Position numbers and translations under genes: made by a program. Positions 34,741-44,133 of a DNA stretch of 64,000 nucleotides are shown in pieces (the first letter of the stretch is position 1; the number at the start of each line of letters is the position of its first letter). The notes below the pieces were generated by a model. The model searched no databases, was not told where the DNA came from, and saw nothing but the letters and a program-made list of their open reading frames with translations. This stretch comes from Paenibacillus uliginis N3/975 (lineage in GTDB: Bacteria > Bacillota > Bacilli > Paenibacillales > Paenibacillaceae). The DNA is taken from NCBI RefSeq assembly GCF_900177425.1, contig NZ_LT840184.1, positions 1,143,487 through 1,207,486 on the forward strand, written 5' to 3'.

Positions 34741-35775
34741 ATGAAAGAAAAATTGGAAGCATTGAAGCAGGAGGCATTGGCCCAACTGCAGGAGGTAACA
34801 GATCCGCAAAGTTTAAATGATCTACGGGTCAAATACTTGGGAAAAAAAGGTGCCTTGACTGAAATTTTAAGAGGGATGGGATCTCTGAGCGCTGAAGAGC
34901 GTCCGGTTATCGGCCAGGTCGCAAACGAAGTGCGTGGAGCCATCGAAGAAGTTATCACAAGCAAACAGGAGGATTTTCAGCGTAAAGAAACCGAAGAGCG
35001 TCTGCGCGCGGAAAAGGTGGATGTTACACTGCCAGGACGCAAACTTGCTCAAGGTGCGGTTCACCCGCTGAGCAGAGTTATCCAAGATATCGAGGATGTT
35101 TTTATCGGGATGGGATACCGTGTAGCAGAAGGCCCTGAGGTAGAGACTGACTATTTCAACTTCGAAGCGCTGAATCTTCCTAAGAACCACCCTGCTCGTG
35201 ATATGCAGGACTCCTTCTATTTGACTGAAGATCTGCTGATGCGTACACAGACATCGCCGGTTCAGGCTCGCACGATGCTGGACATGAAGGGCGAAACGCC
35301 TGTTAAAATTATATGCCCTGGTCGTGTATTCCGTCGTGATGATGACGATGCAACACACTCCTTCCAGTTCCACCAAATTGAAGGGCTTGTGATCGGACGC
35401 AATATTCGCATGAGTGATTTAAAAGGTACTCTGTTGCAATTTGTACGCGAAATGTTCGGGGACAATACACAAATTCGTCTTCGTCCGAGTTTCTTCCCGT
35501 TCACAGAACCGAGTGCAGAAGTGGATGTATCTTGTGTGAGATGCGGGGGCAGTGGCTGTCGTGTATGCAAGCACACGGGCTGGCTGGAAATTCTGGGCTG
35601 TGGAATGGTTCATCCAAAGGTACTGGAGATGGGCGGATATGATCCGGAGCAGTATAGCGGTTTTGCCTTCGGAATGGGTGTTGAACGGATTGCGATGTTG
35701 AAATACGGTGTTGATGACATCCGTCATTTCTTCAATAACGATATGTCATTCTTGAAGCAGTTCGCACGGATATAA
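34741..35775 (+). CDS. pheS: phenylalanyl-tRNA synthetase alpha subunit
   Basis: 344 residues, the Bacillus length. Class II core: GMGYRVAEGPEVETDYFNFE (motif 1), FRRDDDDATHSFQFHQIEG (motif 2), GFAFGMGVERIAML (motif 3). The N-terminal coiled coil binds tRNA. ATG 34741 gives the conserved start MKEKLEALKQEA; an in-frame ATG at 34717 has no ribosome site. Controlled by the Phe T-box, and forms an alpha2beta2 enzyme with PheT. Confidence 0.97.
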   Translation: MKEKLEALKQEALAQLQEVTDPQSLNDLRVKYLGKKGALTEILRGMGSLSAEERPVIGQVANEVRGAIEEVITSKQEDFQRKETEERLRAEKVDVTLPGRKLAQGAVHPLSRVIQDIEDVFIGMGYRVAEGPEVETDYFNFEALNLPKNHPARDMQDSFYLTEDLLMRTQTSPVQARTMLDMKGETPVKIICPGRVFRRDDDDATHSFQFHQIEGLVIGRNIRMSDLKGTLLQFVREMFGDNTQIRLRPSFFPFTEPSAEVDVSCVRCGGSGCRVCKHTGWLEILGCGMVHPKVLEMGGYDPEQYSGFAFGMGVERIAMLKYGVDDIRHFFNNDMSFLKQFARI

Positions 35776-35804
35776 CTTTAAACAAAAGAAGGAAGTGAAC
35801 GGTA

Positions 35805-38255
35805 ATGAGAGTATCAACGGAATGGTTGTCTGATTATATTTCTCTGGAAGGTGTACCAGCTGAAGAGCTGGCAAGTCGTATCACCTCGGCGGGTATCGAA
35901 ATCGACGTGATCGAGGATCGCAATCAGGGAATTAATAAAGTAGTTGTTGGATATGTAAAGAGCAAAGAAAAGCACCCTGATGCGGACAAACTGAACATTT
36001 GTATCGTGGATGCTGGACAAGAAGAAGATCTGCAGATCGTGTGCGGCGCTAAGAATGTGGATGCAGGTCAAAAGGTGCCTGTCGCTATGGTTGGTGCAAA
36101 GCTTCCTGGAGGATTGGATATTAAAAAAGCGAAGCTGCGCGGCGTCCTTTCACAAGGCATGATTTGTTCCGCGAAAGAGCTTGGCATGAATGATAAGCTG
36201 CTCCCTAAAGAGCTGCAGGAAGGAATATTAGTGCTGCCGGAAGGAACAGATGTCGGCGTACCAATTGTAAATGTGCTTGGACTTAATGACCAAGTGCTTG
36301 AACTGGATTTGACTCCGAACCGGTCCGATTGTCTTAGCATGCTAGGAGCTGCTTATGAGGTGAGTGCGATTCTGGGAAGAGAAATCACTCTCCCTAAGCC
36401 TGAGAAGGAACTGGTAGAAGTTAGTGATCCGGCGGCGAAACATATCTCCGTATCGATTGAGGCGGAAGAGCAGTGTCCTCATTATGCTGCCCGTTATATT
36501 ACAGGCGTTAAAGTTGGCACTTCGCCCCTTTGGATGCAAAATCGCTTGATGGCTGCCGGCGTTCGCCCGATCAACAATATTGTTGATATTACTAACTACG
36601 TTATGCTGGAATACGGACAGCCGCTGCATGCATTTGATGGTGATCAATTGACTGATGGTTCTGTACTTGTCCGTATGGCTAAAGCCGGCGAAACGATGAC
36701 GACACTTGACGGTCAGGAGAGACGTTTGGAGCCGCATATGCTGGTCATTACAGCAGGCGGTAAACCTGTAGCTCTGGCAGGCGTTATGGGTGGACTGGAT
36801 TCTGAAGTGACAGACAATACGGTAAACATTTTCCTGGAATCGGCAAAATTCGATGGTGGAACGGTTCGTAAAACATCACGTCAGCTGGGCCTCCGTTCTG
36901 AAGCAAGCTCCCGCTTTGAGAAAGAAGTAGATCCAGCCAGAGTCATTCCGGCACTGAATCGTGCGGCTGCCTTAATAGCCAAATATGCCGGAGGAACTGT
37001 GCATCAAGGGATTGTAGAAGCTGGAGCAGTTGATTCCAAACCGAAATTGATTGAGCTTTCTCTTGAGAAACTGAACTCTTATCTCGGCACAGACCTGTCT
37101 TTGCTCGAAGTCAAAACGATTTTTGCCCGTCTGCATTTCGCATGTGGTGACGCGGCTACCGGTTTGATTGAGGTGGAAGTTCCAACGCGTCGAGGTGACA
37201 TTCAGTTAGATGTAGATCTGATTGAGGAAATTGCCCGTCTTTACGGATACGACAATATCCCTACAACTGCAATTGAAGGACCGACGACACCGGGGGCATT
37301 GACGAAATCACAGGCTATCCGCCGTGGAATCCGTCGTATGCTGACTCACGCTGGATGGCAGGAAGTACTTGGATATTCATTCATCCACCCTCAGCAGTCG
37401 GAAACGTTCACGTCACTCGGGGACGGAGGAAAAGCGGTGAAGCTGGCGATGCCAATGAGCGAGGACCGTGGCGTACTCCGCACGAGCCTGATTCCACAGC
37501 TGCTGGATATCGCTGTTTACAATGCTAACCGCAAACATCCGGATCTTGCGATGTTTGAGATCGGAAACGTGTTCCATACACATGAAGATACATTAACAAA
37601 GCAACCGCTGGAACGTCCTGTGCTTGGACTCCTTCTGACAGGACGCCTTGGAAGCAAGCAGTGGAATATGCAGCCTGAAAAGGTTGATTTCTTCGATCTG
37701 AAAGGTGCGTTAGAAACGGTATTTGAAATGCTTGGTCTGGATGGCGAGCAGATCACTTATGCGGCCGACCAGCCTGATGGCTTCCATCCTGGACGTTCTG
37801 CATCCGTATATGTTCAGAACGGAAGTACCAAAGTGAAGCTTGGAACACTCGGCCAGGTTCATCCTCAGCTTCAGCAAGATAAAGATCTCGAAGATACGTA
37901 TGTAGCTGAAATTTTGCTGGATCCGCTTTACGAACTCGCTAACAGCCGCGTACAATACCGTGATCTTCCGCGATTCCCGGCTATGGAACGAGATTTAGCG
38001 GTAGTAGTCGATGAAGCGGTAGAAGCTGGATCGCTGATCAGAGTTATCCGCGAACATGCAGGCGAGCTGCTTCAGAATGTACAAGTGTTTGACGTCTTCA
38101 CCGGCAGCAAATTGGGTGAAGGAAAGAAGAGTGTGGCTATATCCCTCACGTATCGTCATCAGGAGCGGACGCTTACCGATGAGGAAGTTGCGGCAGCAAA
38201 TGAAAAAGCAGTTCAGGCGCTAGAGCAAACTTTTGGCGCGGAATTGAGAAAATAG
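35805..38255 (+). CDS. pheT: phenylalanyl-tRNA synthetase beta subunit
   Basis: 816 residues. N-terminal EMAP-type tRNA-binding domain (KHPDADKLNICIVD), B3/B4 editing domain, B5 (RRGDIQLDVDLIEEIARLYG), and a C-terminal anticodon-binding FDX-ACB domain (DLPRFPAMERDLAVVVDE). ATG 35805 with GAAGGAAGTGA, 29 bases after pheS. Confidence 0.97.
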   Translation: MRVSTEWLSDYISLEGVPAEELASRITSAGIEIDVIEDRNQGINKVVVGYVKSKEKHPDADKLNICIVDAGQEEDLQIVCGAKNVDAGQKVPVAMVGAKLPGGLDIKKAKLRGVLSQGMICSAKELGMNDKLLPKELQEGILVLPEGTDVGVPIVNVLGLNDQVLELDLTPNRSDCLSMLGAAYEVSAILGREITLPKPEKELVEVSDPAAKHISVSIEAEEQCPHYAARYITGVKVGTSPLWMQNRLMAAGVRPINNIVDITNYVMLEYGQPLHAFDGDQLTDGSVLVRMAKAGETMTTLDGQERRLEPHMLVITAGGKPVALAGVMGGLDSEVTDNTVNIFLESAKFDGGTVRKTSRQLGLRSEASSRFEKEVDPARVIPALNRAAALIAKYAGGTVHQGIVEAGAVDSKPKLIELSLEKLNSYLGTDLSLLEVKTIFARLHFACGDAATGLIEVEVPTRRGDIQLDVDLIEEIARLYGYDNIPTTAIEGPTTPGALTKSQAIRRGIRRMLTHAGWQEVLGYSFIHPQQSETFTSLGDGGKAVKLAMPMSEDRGVLRTSLIPQLLDIAVYNANRKHPDLAMFEIGNVFHTHEDTLTKQPLERPVLGLLLTGRLGSKQWNMQPEKVDFFDLKGALETVFEMLGLDGEQITYAADQPDGFHPGRSASVYVQNGSTKVKLGTLGQVHPQLQQDKDLEDTYVAEILLDPLYELANSRVQYRDLPRFPAMERDLAVVVDEAVEAGSLIRVIREHAGELLQNVQVFDVFTGSKLGEGKKSVAISLTYRHQERTLTDEEVAAANEKAVQALEQTFGAELRK

Positions 38256-38271
38256 AAGGAATTGGGGAAAG

Positions 38272-38306
38272 CCGCATCGAATTACACATTCGATGCGGTT
38301 TTTTTT
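38272..38306 (+). terminator. terminator of pheST
   Basis: CCGCATCGAAT (38272-38282) / ATTCGATGCGG (38288-38298), T-run to 38306. Confidence 0.92.
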
Positions 38307-38309
38307 AAG

Positions 38310-38414
38310 ATAAGAAAGTATAAACACCGGAATAAAATGCATCCTGATCTCGCAAAAAAACTACCGCTAAATGCGGTCTGTCTTCTTTGGAGGTACGTCG
38401 ATGACGTTTTTCTT
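38310..38414 (+). repeat. dispersed intergenic repeat, family 1 variant, copy R4
   Basis: ATAAGAAAGTATAAACACCGG, GATCTCGCAAAAAAAC, ACCGCTAAATGCGGT hairpin, TCTGTCTTCTTTGGAGGTAC, GACGTTTTTCT. Co-linear with R3 (19673-19778). Confidence 0.78.
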
Positions 38415-38475
38415 TTACATTTAAGATATCTTGATAGTCAGGAGAACAGACTACCTGATCGATAAATATACAGTC

Positions 38476-38522
38476 GAAAATACGGTCTAGCTTACTTGGA
38501 GTTCGTCTAGAATGACTTTCTC
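38476..38522 (+). repeat. degenerate partial copy of the R3/R4 repeat
   Basis: ATACGGTCTAGCTTACTTGG then AGTTCGTC and GACTTTCTC match the 3' half of R4 with scattered changes. It sits in tandem 60 bases downstream of R4. Confidence 0.5.
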
Positions 38523-38595
38523 ATATATAATGTAGAAAGAGGAAAGACCGTAAAGACACCTTAGAATCAACACACAATTGAAGGAGGGCACAACA

Positions 38596-40419
38596 GTGAC
38601 TACACCGGATCGTACACGTGTTACCGTAGAAATTTACGGAACTTCCTATAAACTAGTTGGCAGCAGCAGTGATTATATGAAACAGGTAGCCAATTATGTC
38701 GATGATCGTATGCGCACTATATCGAAGGCTCATTCCCGTTTGGATACGCCTAGGATTGCCGTACTTGCTGCCGTGCATATGGCTGAGGAAGCTGTTCAAA
38801 TGCAGCAGTTCCAGAACGAGGTTAAACTTCTTACGGCTGAACGGAGTGAACTTCGCTCCGAATTGGCCCGTATTCAAACTTTGCAATTAGAGCAGCAGGA
38901 ATCATACGAGAAGAAGAACGAAGAGCTTGAACGCAAACTTAATGAACAGACCCTGCTTGCATCAGAGCTTGGAACTGTAAAAGAGAATTTAACTGCGGAA
39001 TCCGAGCGTATGAAAGAGCTTCTACAGAAAGAATCTGCGCGGGTGGCAGATATCCAGAAGGAGAAACAGCAGCTGGAGCAGAGACTTACCCAACAGAGTA
39101 GTGATTTGGAGAAGCGTCATAAACAGGCGTTGGAGGAAATGAAGCGTCAGCATGAAGTGCAGATCCAGCAGATGCAAAAAAATCATAAGCAATCCACAGA
39201 GCAGCTGGAGCAAAATTACAAGCGTGCTTCCCAGCAGGCGGAACAGAAGCATACTCAGTCTGTTCAACAACTGGAGCAGAACTACAAGCAGTCTTCTGCA
39301 CAGCAGGATCAGCAGCATAAAACGGCTATTCAGGCCTTGGAGAAGAAACTTGCGGAACAACAAAGTAACGCGAACAACCTGCAATCCCGTCTGACTGTAA
39401 CGGAGAAAGAGCTTTCCACACTAAAGGGAGAGTCATCCAAGCTGAAGGAGAATCTTCAACATTCACGGCAGCAGCTTGAAAGTTCCACCAAAGAGCTGAA
39501 GACTTCCAAGGATAATGCAGAACAGTTAGCTAGAGAACGGGATTCTCTAAAGCAGGAGGCTGTGAAGTCGGAGGAAGAACGACGCCGGCTCCAGAAGTTG
39601 GTCGTAGATGCGAACCAAAGTTCCCGCAAGCTGCATGATGATATTCAGCGTCTGAATGCTGAGGTCAAATCATGGAGTACTCTTGCTGAGCAGCGTAAAG
39701 AGGAAATCGGAGATTTAGAAATGCGCATGGTTGAAGCGCTTGAGGTTTCTGAAACTTTAGAAGAGGGCATGAAGACTCTTCAGGAAGAATTGAATGTTCT
39801 GAAAGACGAAGCGGCACGTGACGTGGCCCGGCGTCAGTCATCTGAACAGGAGCGGCGTGAACTTCAACTCAAAGTCGAAGAGCTGGAGAAGAGTAGCCGA
39901 GAGGCTTCGACCCAGGAGGCAGAGACCCGTAAACTGTACGCCATGCTTGAAGAAGAATATGACACCGTATCCGGTCAGTTGGACCAGCTACGCAAGTCGG
40001 CATCTGAACGAGAAAACCGTGAACAAGAACACAGTGAGCTTCTAAGGTTGGCAGAGGAAGAGTTGGCTATGTGGCGAAGTAAATACGAGACTCTGGTCAA
40101 TGAACGGGAACAATGGGAGCAGACGGAGGGGACACTGAAGGAGGAGATGGACTCCTGGCGTCAGGAAGTAGCAGCGTCCCGTCAGACGTGTGAACTGCTG
40201 GAAGATGAGAAGAAAGCCACGTCCGAGGAGCTTTCTCAGTTAGGTGAACAGTATGAGCTGGTAATGCATCAACATCGACTGTTGCAAGCAGAAATTGAAA
40301 TTCAGCGTGAGAAGTCGGACAAGCTGGAGGAGGAACACCGGAAGCTTCAGGAAGAGTATTCTAAGCTTCAGGTTGAATATAATGAATGGATTGAATTGAT
40401 AGAGCAGGATCACCGTTGA
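38596..40419 (+). CDS. zapA: ZapA-like cell-division protein with giant coiled-coil extension
   Basis: 607 residues. Residues ~1-85 are a ZapA domain (TRVTVEIYGTSYKLVGSSSD, YMKQVANYVDDRM, RIAVLAAVHMAEEAV), which binds FtsZ and bundles protofilaments; typical ZapA is only ~85-110 residues. The remaining ~520 residues are uninterrupted coiled coil. Residues ~175-251 are seven tandem 11-residue units, mostly starting HK, HT or YK. Later segments are heptad-like. The start is GTG 38596 after AAGGAGG. It is downstream of pheT as zapA is in Bacillus, supporting orthology of the head. The role of the rod is unknown. Confidence 0.85.
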   Translation: MTTPDRTRVTVEIYGTSYKLVGSSSDYMKQVANYVDDRMRTISKAHSRLDTPRIAVLAAVHMAEEAVQMQQFQNEVKLLTAERSELRSELARIQTLQLEQQESYEKKNEELERKLNEQTLLASELGTVKENLTAESERMKELLQKESARVADIQKEKQQLEQRLTQQSSDLEKRHKQALEEMKRQHEVQIQQMQKNHKQSTEQLEQNYKRASQQAEQKHTQSVQQLEQNYKQSSAQQDQQHKTAIQALEKKLAEQQSNANNLQSRLTVTEKELSTLKGESSKLKENLQHSRQQLESSTKELKTSKDNAEQLARERDSLKQEAVKSEEERRRLQKLVVDANQSSRKLHDDIQRLNAEVKSWSTLAEQRKEEIGDLEMRMVEALEVSETLEEGMKTLQEELNVLKDEAARDVARRQSSEQERRELQLKVEELEKSSREASTQEAETRKLYAMLEEEYDTVSGQLDQLRKSASERENREQEHSELLRLAEEELAMWRSKYETLVNEREQWEQTEGTLKEEMDSWRQEVAASRQTCELLEDEKKATSEELSQLGEQYELVMHQHRLLQAEIEIQREKSDKLEEEHRKLQEEYSKLQVEYNEWIELIEQDHR

Positions 40420-40476
40420 CACCCGAGAACCTTGTCACGGGAAACATTGCTGTGAAATTCGTTTCAGGATAAAACA

Positions 40477-40521
40477 AACCTCCAGATTCACAAGTGACTT
40501 TCCCTTGGAATTCTGGAGGTT
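40477..40521. terminator. convergent stem between zapA and the cupredoxin gene
   Basis: AACCTCCAGA (40477-40486) / TCTGGAGGTT (40512-40521); the T-rich side is on the minus strand. Confidence 0.65.
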
Positions 40522-40552
40522 ATTATCGTGCTTATGATCGAAAAGAGGTGTC

Positions 40553-40942
40553 CTACTCTTCGATAATAAGTTTGGAGATCATTTTTGTATGTCCAGGACC
40601 GCACATGATGGAGCAGGAGATATCGAATTCGCCTGTTTTATCTGGTGTTACAACAGCTGTATTATTTTTGCTGTCGAGTTGTAGGTTAAGTACAGGAATC
40701 AGTACACCATGATTGCCTTCTTCATTTTTGAAAGTAATCTTTACAGGAACACCCTTTTTAAGTGTGTACTCAGGCTGATCAAACTGGTAGTTTGATCCGC
40801 TAATTACAAGCTCTGCTTCAGGTGCAACACCTGTATCTGTTACTCCGGTTCCGTTGGTTGGAGCAGCTTCTTTATCTCCGCCGCAGGCCGCCAAAAGAAG
40901 CAGCAGCATACAGGATGTGATTAATGCAAGCGTTTTTTTCAT
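40553..40942 (-). CDS. cupredoxin lipoprotein with CuA-type site
   Basis: 129 residues. Lipoprotein signal MKKTLALITSCMLLLLLAAC with lipobox LAAC, so membrane-anchored outside the cell. The C-terminal cupredoxin fold has NHGVLIP and CSIMCGPGHTKM, i.e. C-x3-C-x3-H-x2-M plus an upstream His, the CuA ligand set of cytochrome c oxidase subunit II. It lacks COX-II membrane helices, so it may be a copper chaperone or electron carrier. AGGAGAG precedes ATG 40942. No oxidase genes are nearby. Confidence 0.85.
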   Translation of the reverse strand: MKKTLALITSCMLLLLLAACGGDKEAAPTNGTGVTDTGVAPEAELVISGSNYQFDQPEYTLKKGVPVKITFKNEEGNHGVLIPVLNLQLDSKNNTAVVTPDKTGEFDISCSIMCGPGHTKMISKLIIEE

Positions 40943-41075
40943 ATCATTCTCTCCTAACTATTAATATTATGTGTCAATTACTTCTATATGATAACGTAAA
41001 AAAATGGTTTATGCGCAGAAATGAATATGAATAATTAGTGAACTTACAGAAATAAAAGAGATTTCTCTTGACATG

Positions 41076-41115
41076 AACAAGCCCCTGTTCGTAGGGGAAC
41101 AGGGGCGTTGTTTTT
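41076..41115. terminator. bidirectional terminator
   Basis: AACAAGCCCCTGTTC / GGGAACAGGGGCGTTGTT with T-run; it ends the holin-like gene on the minus strand. Confidence 0.8.
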
Positions 41116-41125
41116 GAAAGCCGGA

Positions 41126-41485
41126 TTATTTCTGTTCGCTTTTGGTCTCATCGAAAGGCCAGGCGATAGGGATGAACAGGTCAATGATTCCAATGACGAG
41201 TGCGGCAAGAAGAGCTCCTAAGACCGTTACTCTGACATCGGCTATAAAGAACTGGGCGACGTAAATGACCAGCGCACTGACCAGAAAACCGACGATTCCC
41301 CGTCCGAATGGTGTGACCCGTGTCCCGAATACACTTTCAACAATCCAACCCAAACCAGCAATAATCAGAGCCAGCAGCAGGGCGCTACCGAATCCGCCAA
41401 CGTTGAATTGGGGAACGATCCACCCGACAAGCATTAGAACAAGGGCAGAAACGATAAATCGAACGACATGCCCGAGAAACTGCAT
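41126..41485 (-). CDS. four-helix membrane protein, PF04020 (phage holin superfamily IV-like)
   Basis: 119 residues with four hydrophobic helices (FIVSALVLMLVGWIV, ALLLALIIAGLGWIV, GIVGFLVSALVIYVAQ, VLGALLAALVIGIIDL). This matches the widespread PF04020 family, named after mycobacterial phage holins but chromosomal in most bacteria. ATG 41485 has AAGGAGG. Function unknown; no phage genes are around it. Confidence 0.8.
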   Translation of the reverse strand: MQFLGHVVRFIVSALVLMLVGWIVPQFNVGGFGSALLLALIIAGLGWIVESVFGTRVTPFGRGIVGFLVSALVIYVAQFFIADVRVTVLGALLAALVIGIIDLFIPIAWPFDETKSEQK

Positions 41486-41647
41486 CGATCGTACCTCCTT
41501 ATATGCTGCAATCATGCGCAAAATTATTTTGTTCAGATGTACTCTGAGTTATGTGTGGAAGGATTTATTGAAATAATCCCTATAAATGGCGAAAATTCAA
41601 GGTCTCGGCTATAATAAAGGCATTGATTGAGAGGAGTTGTGAACTTC

Positions 41648-44017
41648 TTGGATGACAAGATTTTGCATACGTTGGAATATCGAAAAATTTTAAATACATT
41701 GTCACAATACACCCAAACTTCCATGGGTAAGGCAACAACGGAACAGTTGAAGCCATCGGTCCAATTAGACGACGTTAAACAGCTGCTTGCGGCTACTGAC
41801 CAGGCCTACACGGTAGACCGGTTGAAAGGAAGCCCATCGTTTGGCGGAATAACGGATATTACAGACTCGCTGAAACGTGCCCGGATCGGCGGAACACTCA
41901 GTCCCCATGAACTGCTGGCTGTAGCGAATACCATCATGGGGTCGCGCCGACTAAAGCGATTTATTGCGCAGATCCATGAAGACGAACCCGTTGAAATTTT
42001 ATATAACCTGAGTGATTTGATTTCGGAACAAAAGTCGTTGGAAGATGGCATCAAGGCATGTATAGACGAAAGTGCTGAAGTTATGGATTCGGCCAGTTCG
42101 GAACTGTCTCAAATCCGTCGTGAACTGAGAAATGGAGAGGTACGTATCCGTGAAAAGCTCGACGGTATGATCCGCTCACAGTCGGTATCCAAGATGCTGC
42201 AGGATCAACTTATAACGATCCGGGGAGATCGTTTTGTTATCCCGGTAAAAGCGGAATATCGTTCTTATTTCGGCGGGATTGTACATGATCAGTCCGGATC
42301 GGGAGCAACTTTGTTTATTGAACCGGAGTCCATCGTAGCGATGAACAACAAGCTGCGTGAGACGCGTATGAAAGAAGAACGAGAAATTGAAGTGATTTTA
42401 CAAAAATTAACCGCTCTGGTTGGCGATCAGGCCGATCTGCTCAGTATCGATATTGATATTACCGGTCAGCTTGATTTTATCTTTGCCAAAGCCCGGCTGG
42501 CTCATGTTATGAAGGCCTCCTTGCCACGTATGAATGACCGTGGTTATTTGAAACTTAAAAAAGGCCGGCATCCGCTTATTCCGATCGACCAGGTCGTTCC
42601 GATTGATGTGGAATTGGGTAACTCATACACGTCCATCATCGTTACTGGTCCGAATACGGGCGGTAAGACCGTTACGCTCAAAACCATTGGATTGCTCAAT
42701 CTGATGGCGATGTCCGGCATGTTCATACCGGCCGAGGAAGGAAGCCAGATGTGTGTGTTTGATGCGATTTACGCAGACATCGGTGACGAGCAGAGCATTG
42801 AGCAAAGCCTAAGTACCTTCTCCAGCCATATGACGAATATTATCCGGATTTTGAAAAATATGACTCCGAAAAGTCTGGTGCTGCTGGATGAGGTCGGTGC
42901 GGGAACGGATCCGGCTGAAGGGTCAGCTCTGGCTATAGCTATTCTGGAGCACATTCACCGGATGGAATGCCGGATGATTGCCACAACCCACTACTCTGAG
43001 TTGAAGGCGTATGCTTACGAACGAAAAGGGATCATTAATGCCAGCATGGAGTTTGACATTAATACACTGAGTCCAACCTACCGCCTTCTGATCGGTGTTC
43101 CGGGTCGAAGTAACGCTTTTGCCATTGCAGAACGGCTTGGTCTTCCGGGGATGATTCTGGATTATGCCCGCGGTGAAGTGAAAGAAGAAGATCAGCGGGT
43201 AGAGCATATGATTGCATCTCTTGAAGAGAATCGTCATGCAGCTGAGACCGAGCGTATGAAGGCAGAAGTTCTTCGTAAAGAAATGGAGGAACTGCGGAGC
43301 CGGCATAATCACGAACTTGCAAAGCTTGAGGAACAGCGGGATAAATGGGTTGAAAAGGCCCGTCAGGATGCCAAGAAGATTGTGGATAAAGCCCGGAGCG
43401 AAGCAGAAGATATTATTACAGATCTGCGTAAACTCGCTCAAGAAGAGGGTGCTTCGGTTAAAGAACATAAACTTATTGCGGCGCGTAAACGTCTGGATGA
43501 AGCAGAGCCTGAGCAGAAACGGAAGACGGCTGGAAAGCGCAGCGCCACCGAGAGACGTTCGATCGAACCTGGTGACGAGGTTATGGTATACAGCCTCAAT
43601 CAGAAAGGCCATGTCGTTGAACTGGCTGGCCCCAAAGAAGCTCTTGTCCAGCTGGGCATTATGAAGATGAAGGTATCTTTAGAGGATCTGGAGCTTGTGT
43701 CCGCTCCGGCATCTGCCAAGAAACCCCAAGGTCAACGTCATGTTACGACACTGAAGCGTACCCGTGATGAAAATATCCGTAAAGAGCTTGATCTTCGCGG
43801 GGCGAACCTGGAAGAAGCTCTCATCGAAGTGGACCGGTTTATGGATGAAGCGTTTTTGGGCAATCTTGGCCAAGTTTCTATCATCCACGGCAAAGGGACG
43901 GGAATTTTACGGACAGGTATTCAGGATTATTTGCGGAAACATAAGCATGTAAAAACCTACCGTCTTGGAAATTACGGGGAAGGCGGAACAGGGGTTACGA
44001 TTGCGGAACTGAAATAG
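41648..44017 (+). CDS. mutS2: endonuclease MutS2 (MutSB / RqcU)
   Basis: 789 residues. MutS core and ATPase: TGPNTGGKTVTLKTIGLL (Walker A), LVLLDEVGAGTDPAEGSALA (Walker B), ATTHYSELK. Then a long coiled coil, a KOW-like segment and a C-terminal Smr domain (ELDLRGANLEEALIEVD, HGKGTGILRTGIQ). No mismatch-binding domain, as expected. MutS2 splits collided ribosomes and acts on recombination structures. Start is TTG 41648, giving MDDKILHTLEYRKIL, after GAGAGGAG. Confidence 0.95.
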   Translation: MDDKILHTLEYRKILNTLSQYTQTSMGKATTEQLKPSVQLDDVKQLLAATDQAYTVDRLKGSPSFGGITDITDSLKRARIGGTLSPHELLAVANTIMGSRRLKRFIAQIHEDEPVEILYNLSDLISEQKSLEDGIKACIDESAEVMDSASSELSQIRRELRNGEVRIREKLDGMIRSQSVSKMLQDQLITIRGDRFVIPVKAEYRSYFGGIVHDQSGSGATLFIEPESIVAMNNKLRETRMKEEREIEVILQKLTALVGDQADLLSIDIDITGQLDFIFAKARLAHVMKASLPRMNDRGYLKLKKGRHPLIPIDQVVPIDVELGNSYTSIIVTGPNTGGKTVTLKTIGLLNLMAMSGMFIPAEEGSQMCVFDAIYADIGDEQSIEQSLSTFSSHMTNIIRILKNMTPKSLVLLDEVGAGTDPAEGSALAIAILEHIHRMECRMIATTHYSELKAYAYERKGIINASMEFDINTLSPTYRLLIGVPGRSNAFAIAERLGLPGMILDYARGEVKEEDQRVEHMIASLEENRHAAETERMKAEVLRKEMEELRSRHNHELAKLEEQRDKWVEKARQDAKKIVDKARSEAEDIITDLRKLAQEEGASVKEHKLIAARKRLDEAEPEQKRKTAGKRSATERRSIEPGDEVMVYSLNQKGHVVELAGPKEALVQLGIMKMKVSLEDLELVSAPASAKKPQGQRHVTTLKRTRDENIRKELDLRGANLEEALIEVDRFMDEAFLGNLGQVSIIHGKGTGILRTGIQDYLRKHKHVKTYRLGNYGEGGTGVTIAELK

Positions 44018-44133
44018 TGCAATATATTAGGAACCGATGCTTTCTCTAACTCGTATACAACTATAGCATCTGCATTACGGCCGGTGAACCGTTTATCTTA
44101 AGGTGATGCCGACTTCGGGGAGGAACGCGGGGA

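Noticed and set aside
41126..41485. Prophage inferred from a holin-like protein
   Set aside because: PF04020 proteins are common chromosomal membrane proteins, and no lysin, structural or integrase genes are nearby.
42923..43612. 229-codon open frame on the minus strand inside mutS2
   Set aside because: Antisense to the coiled-coil part of mutS2; hydrophobic runs come from reverse-complemented Glu/Lys codons.
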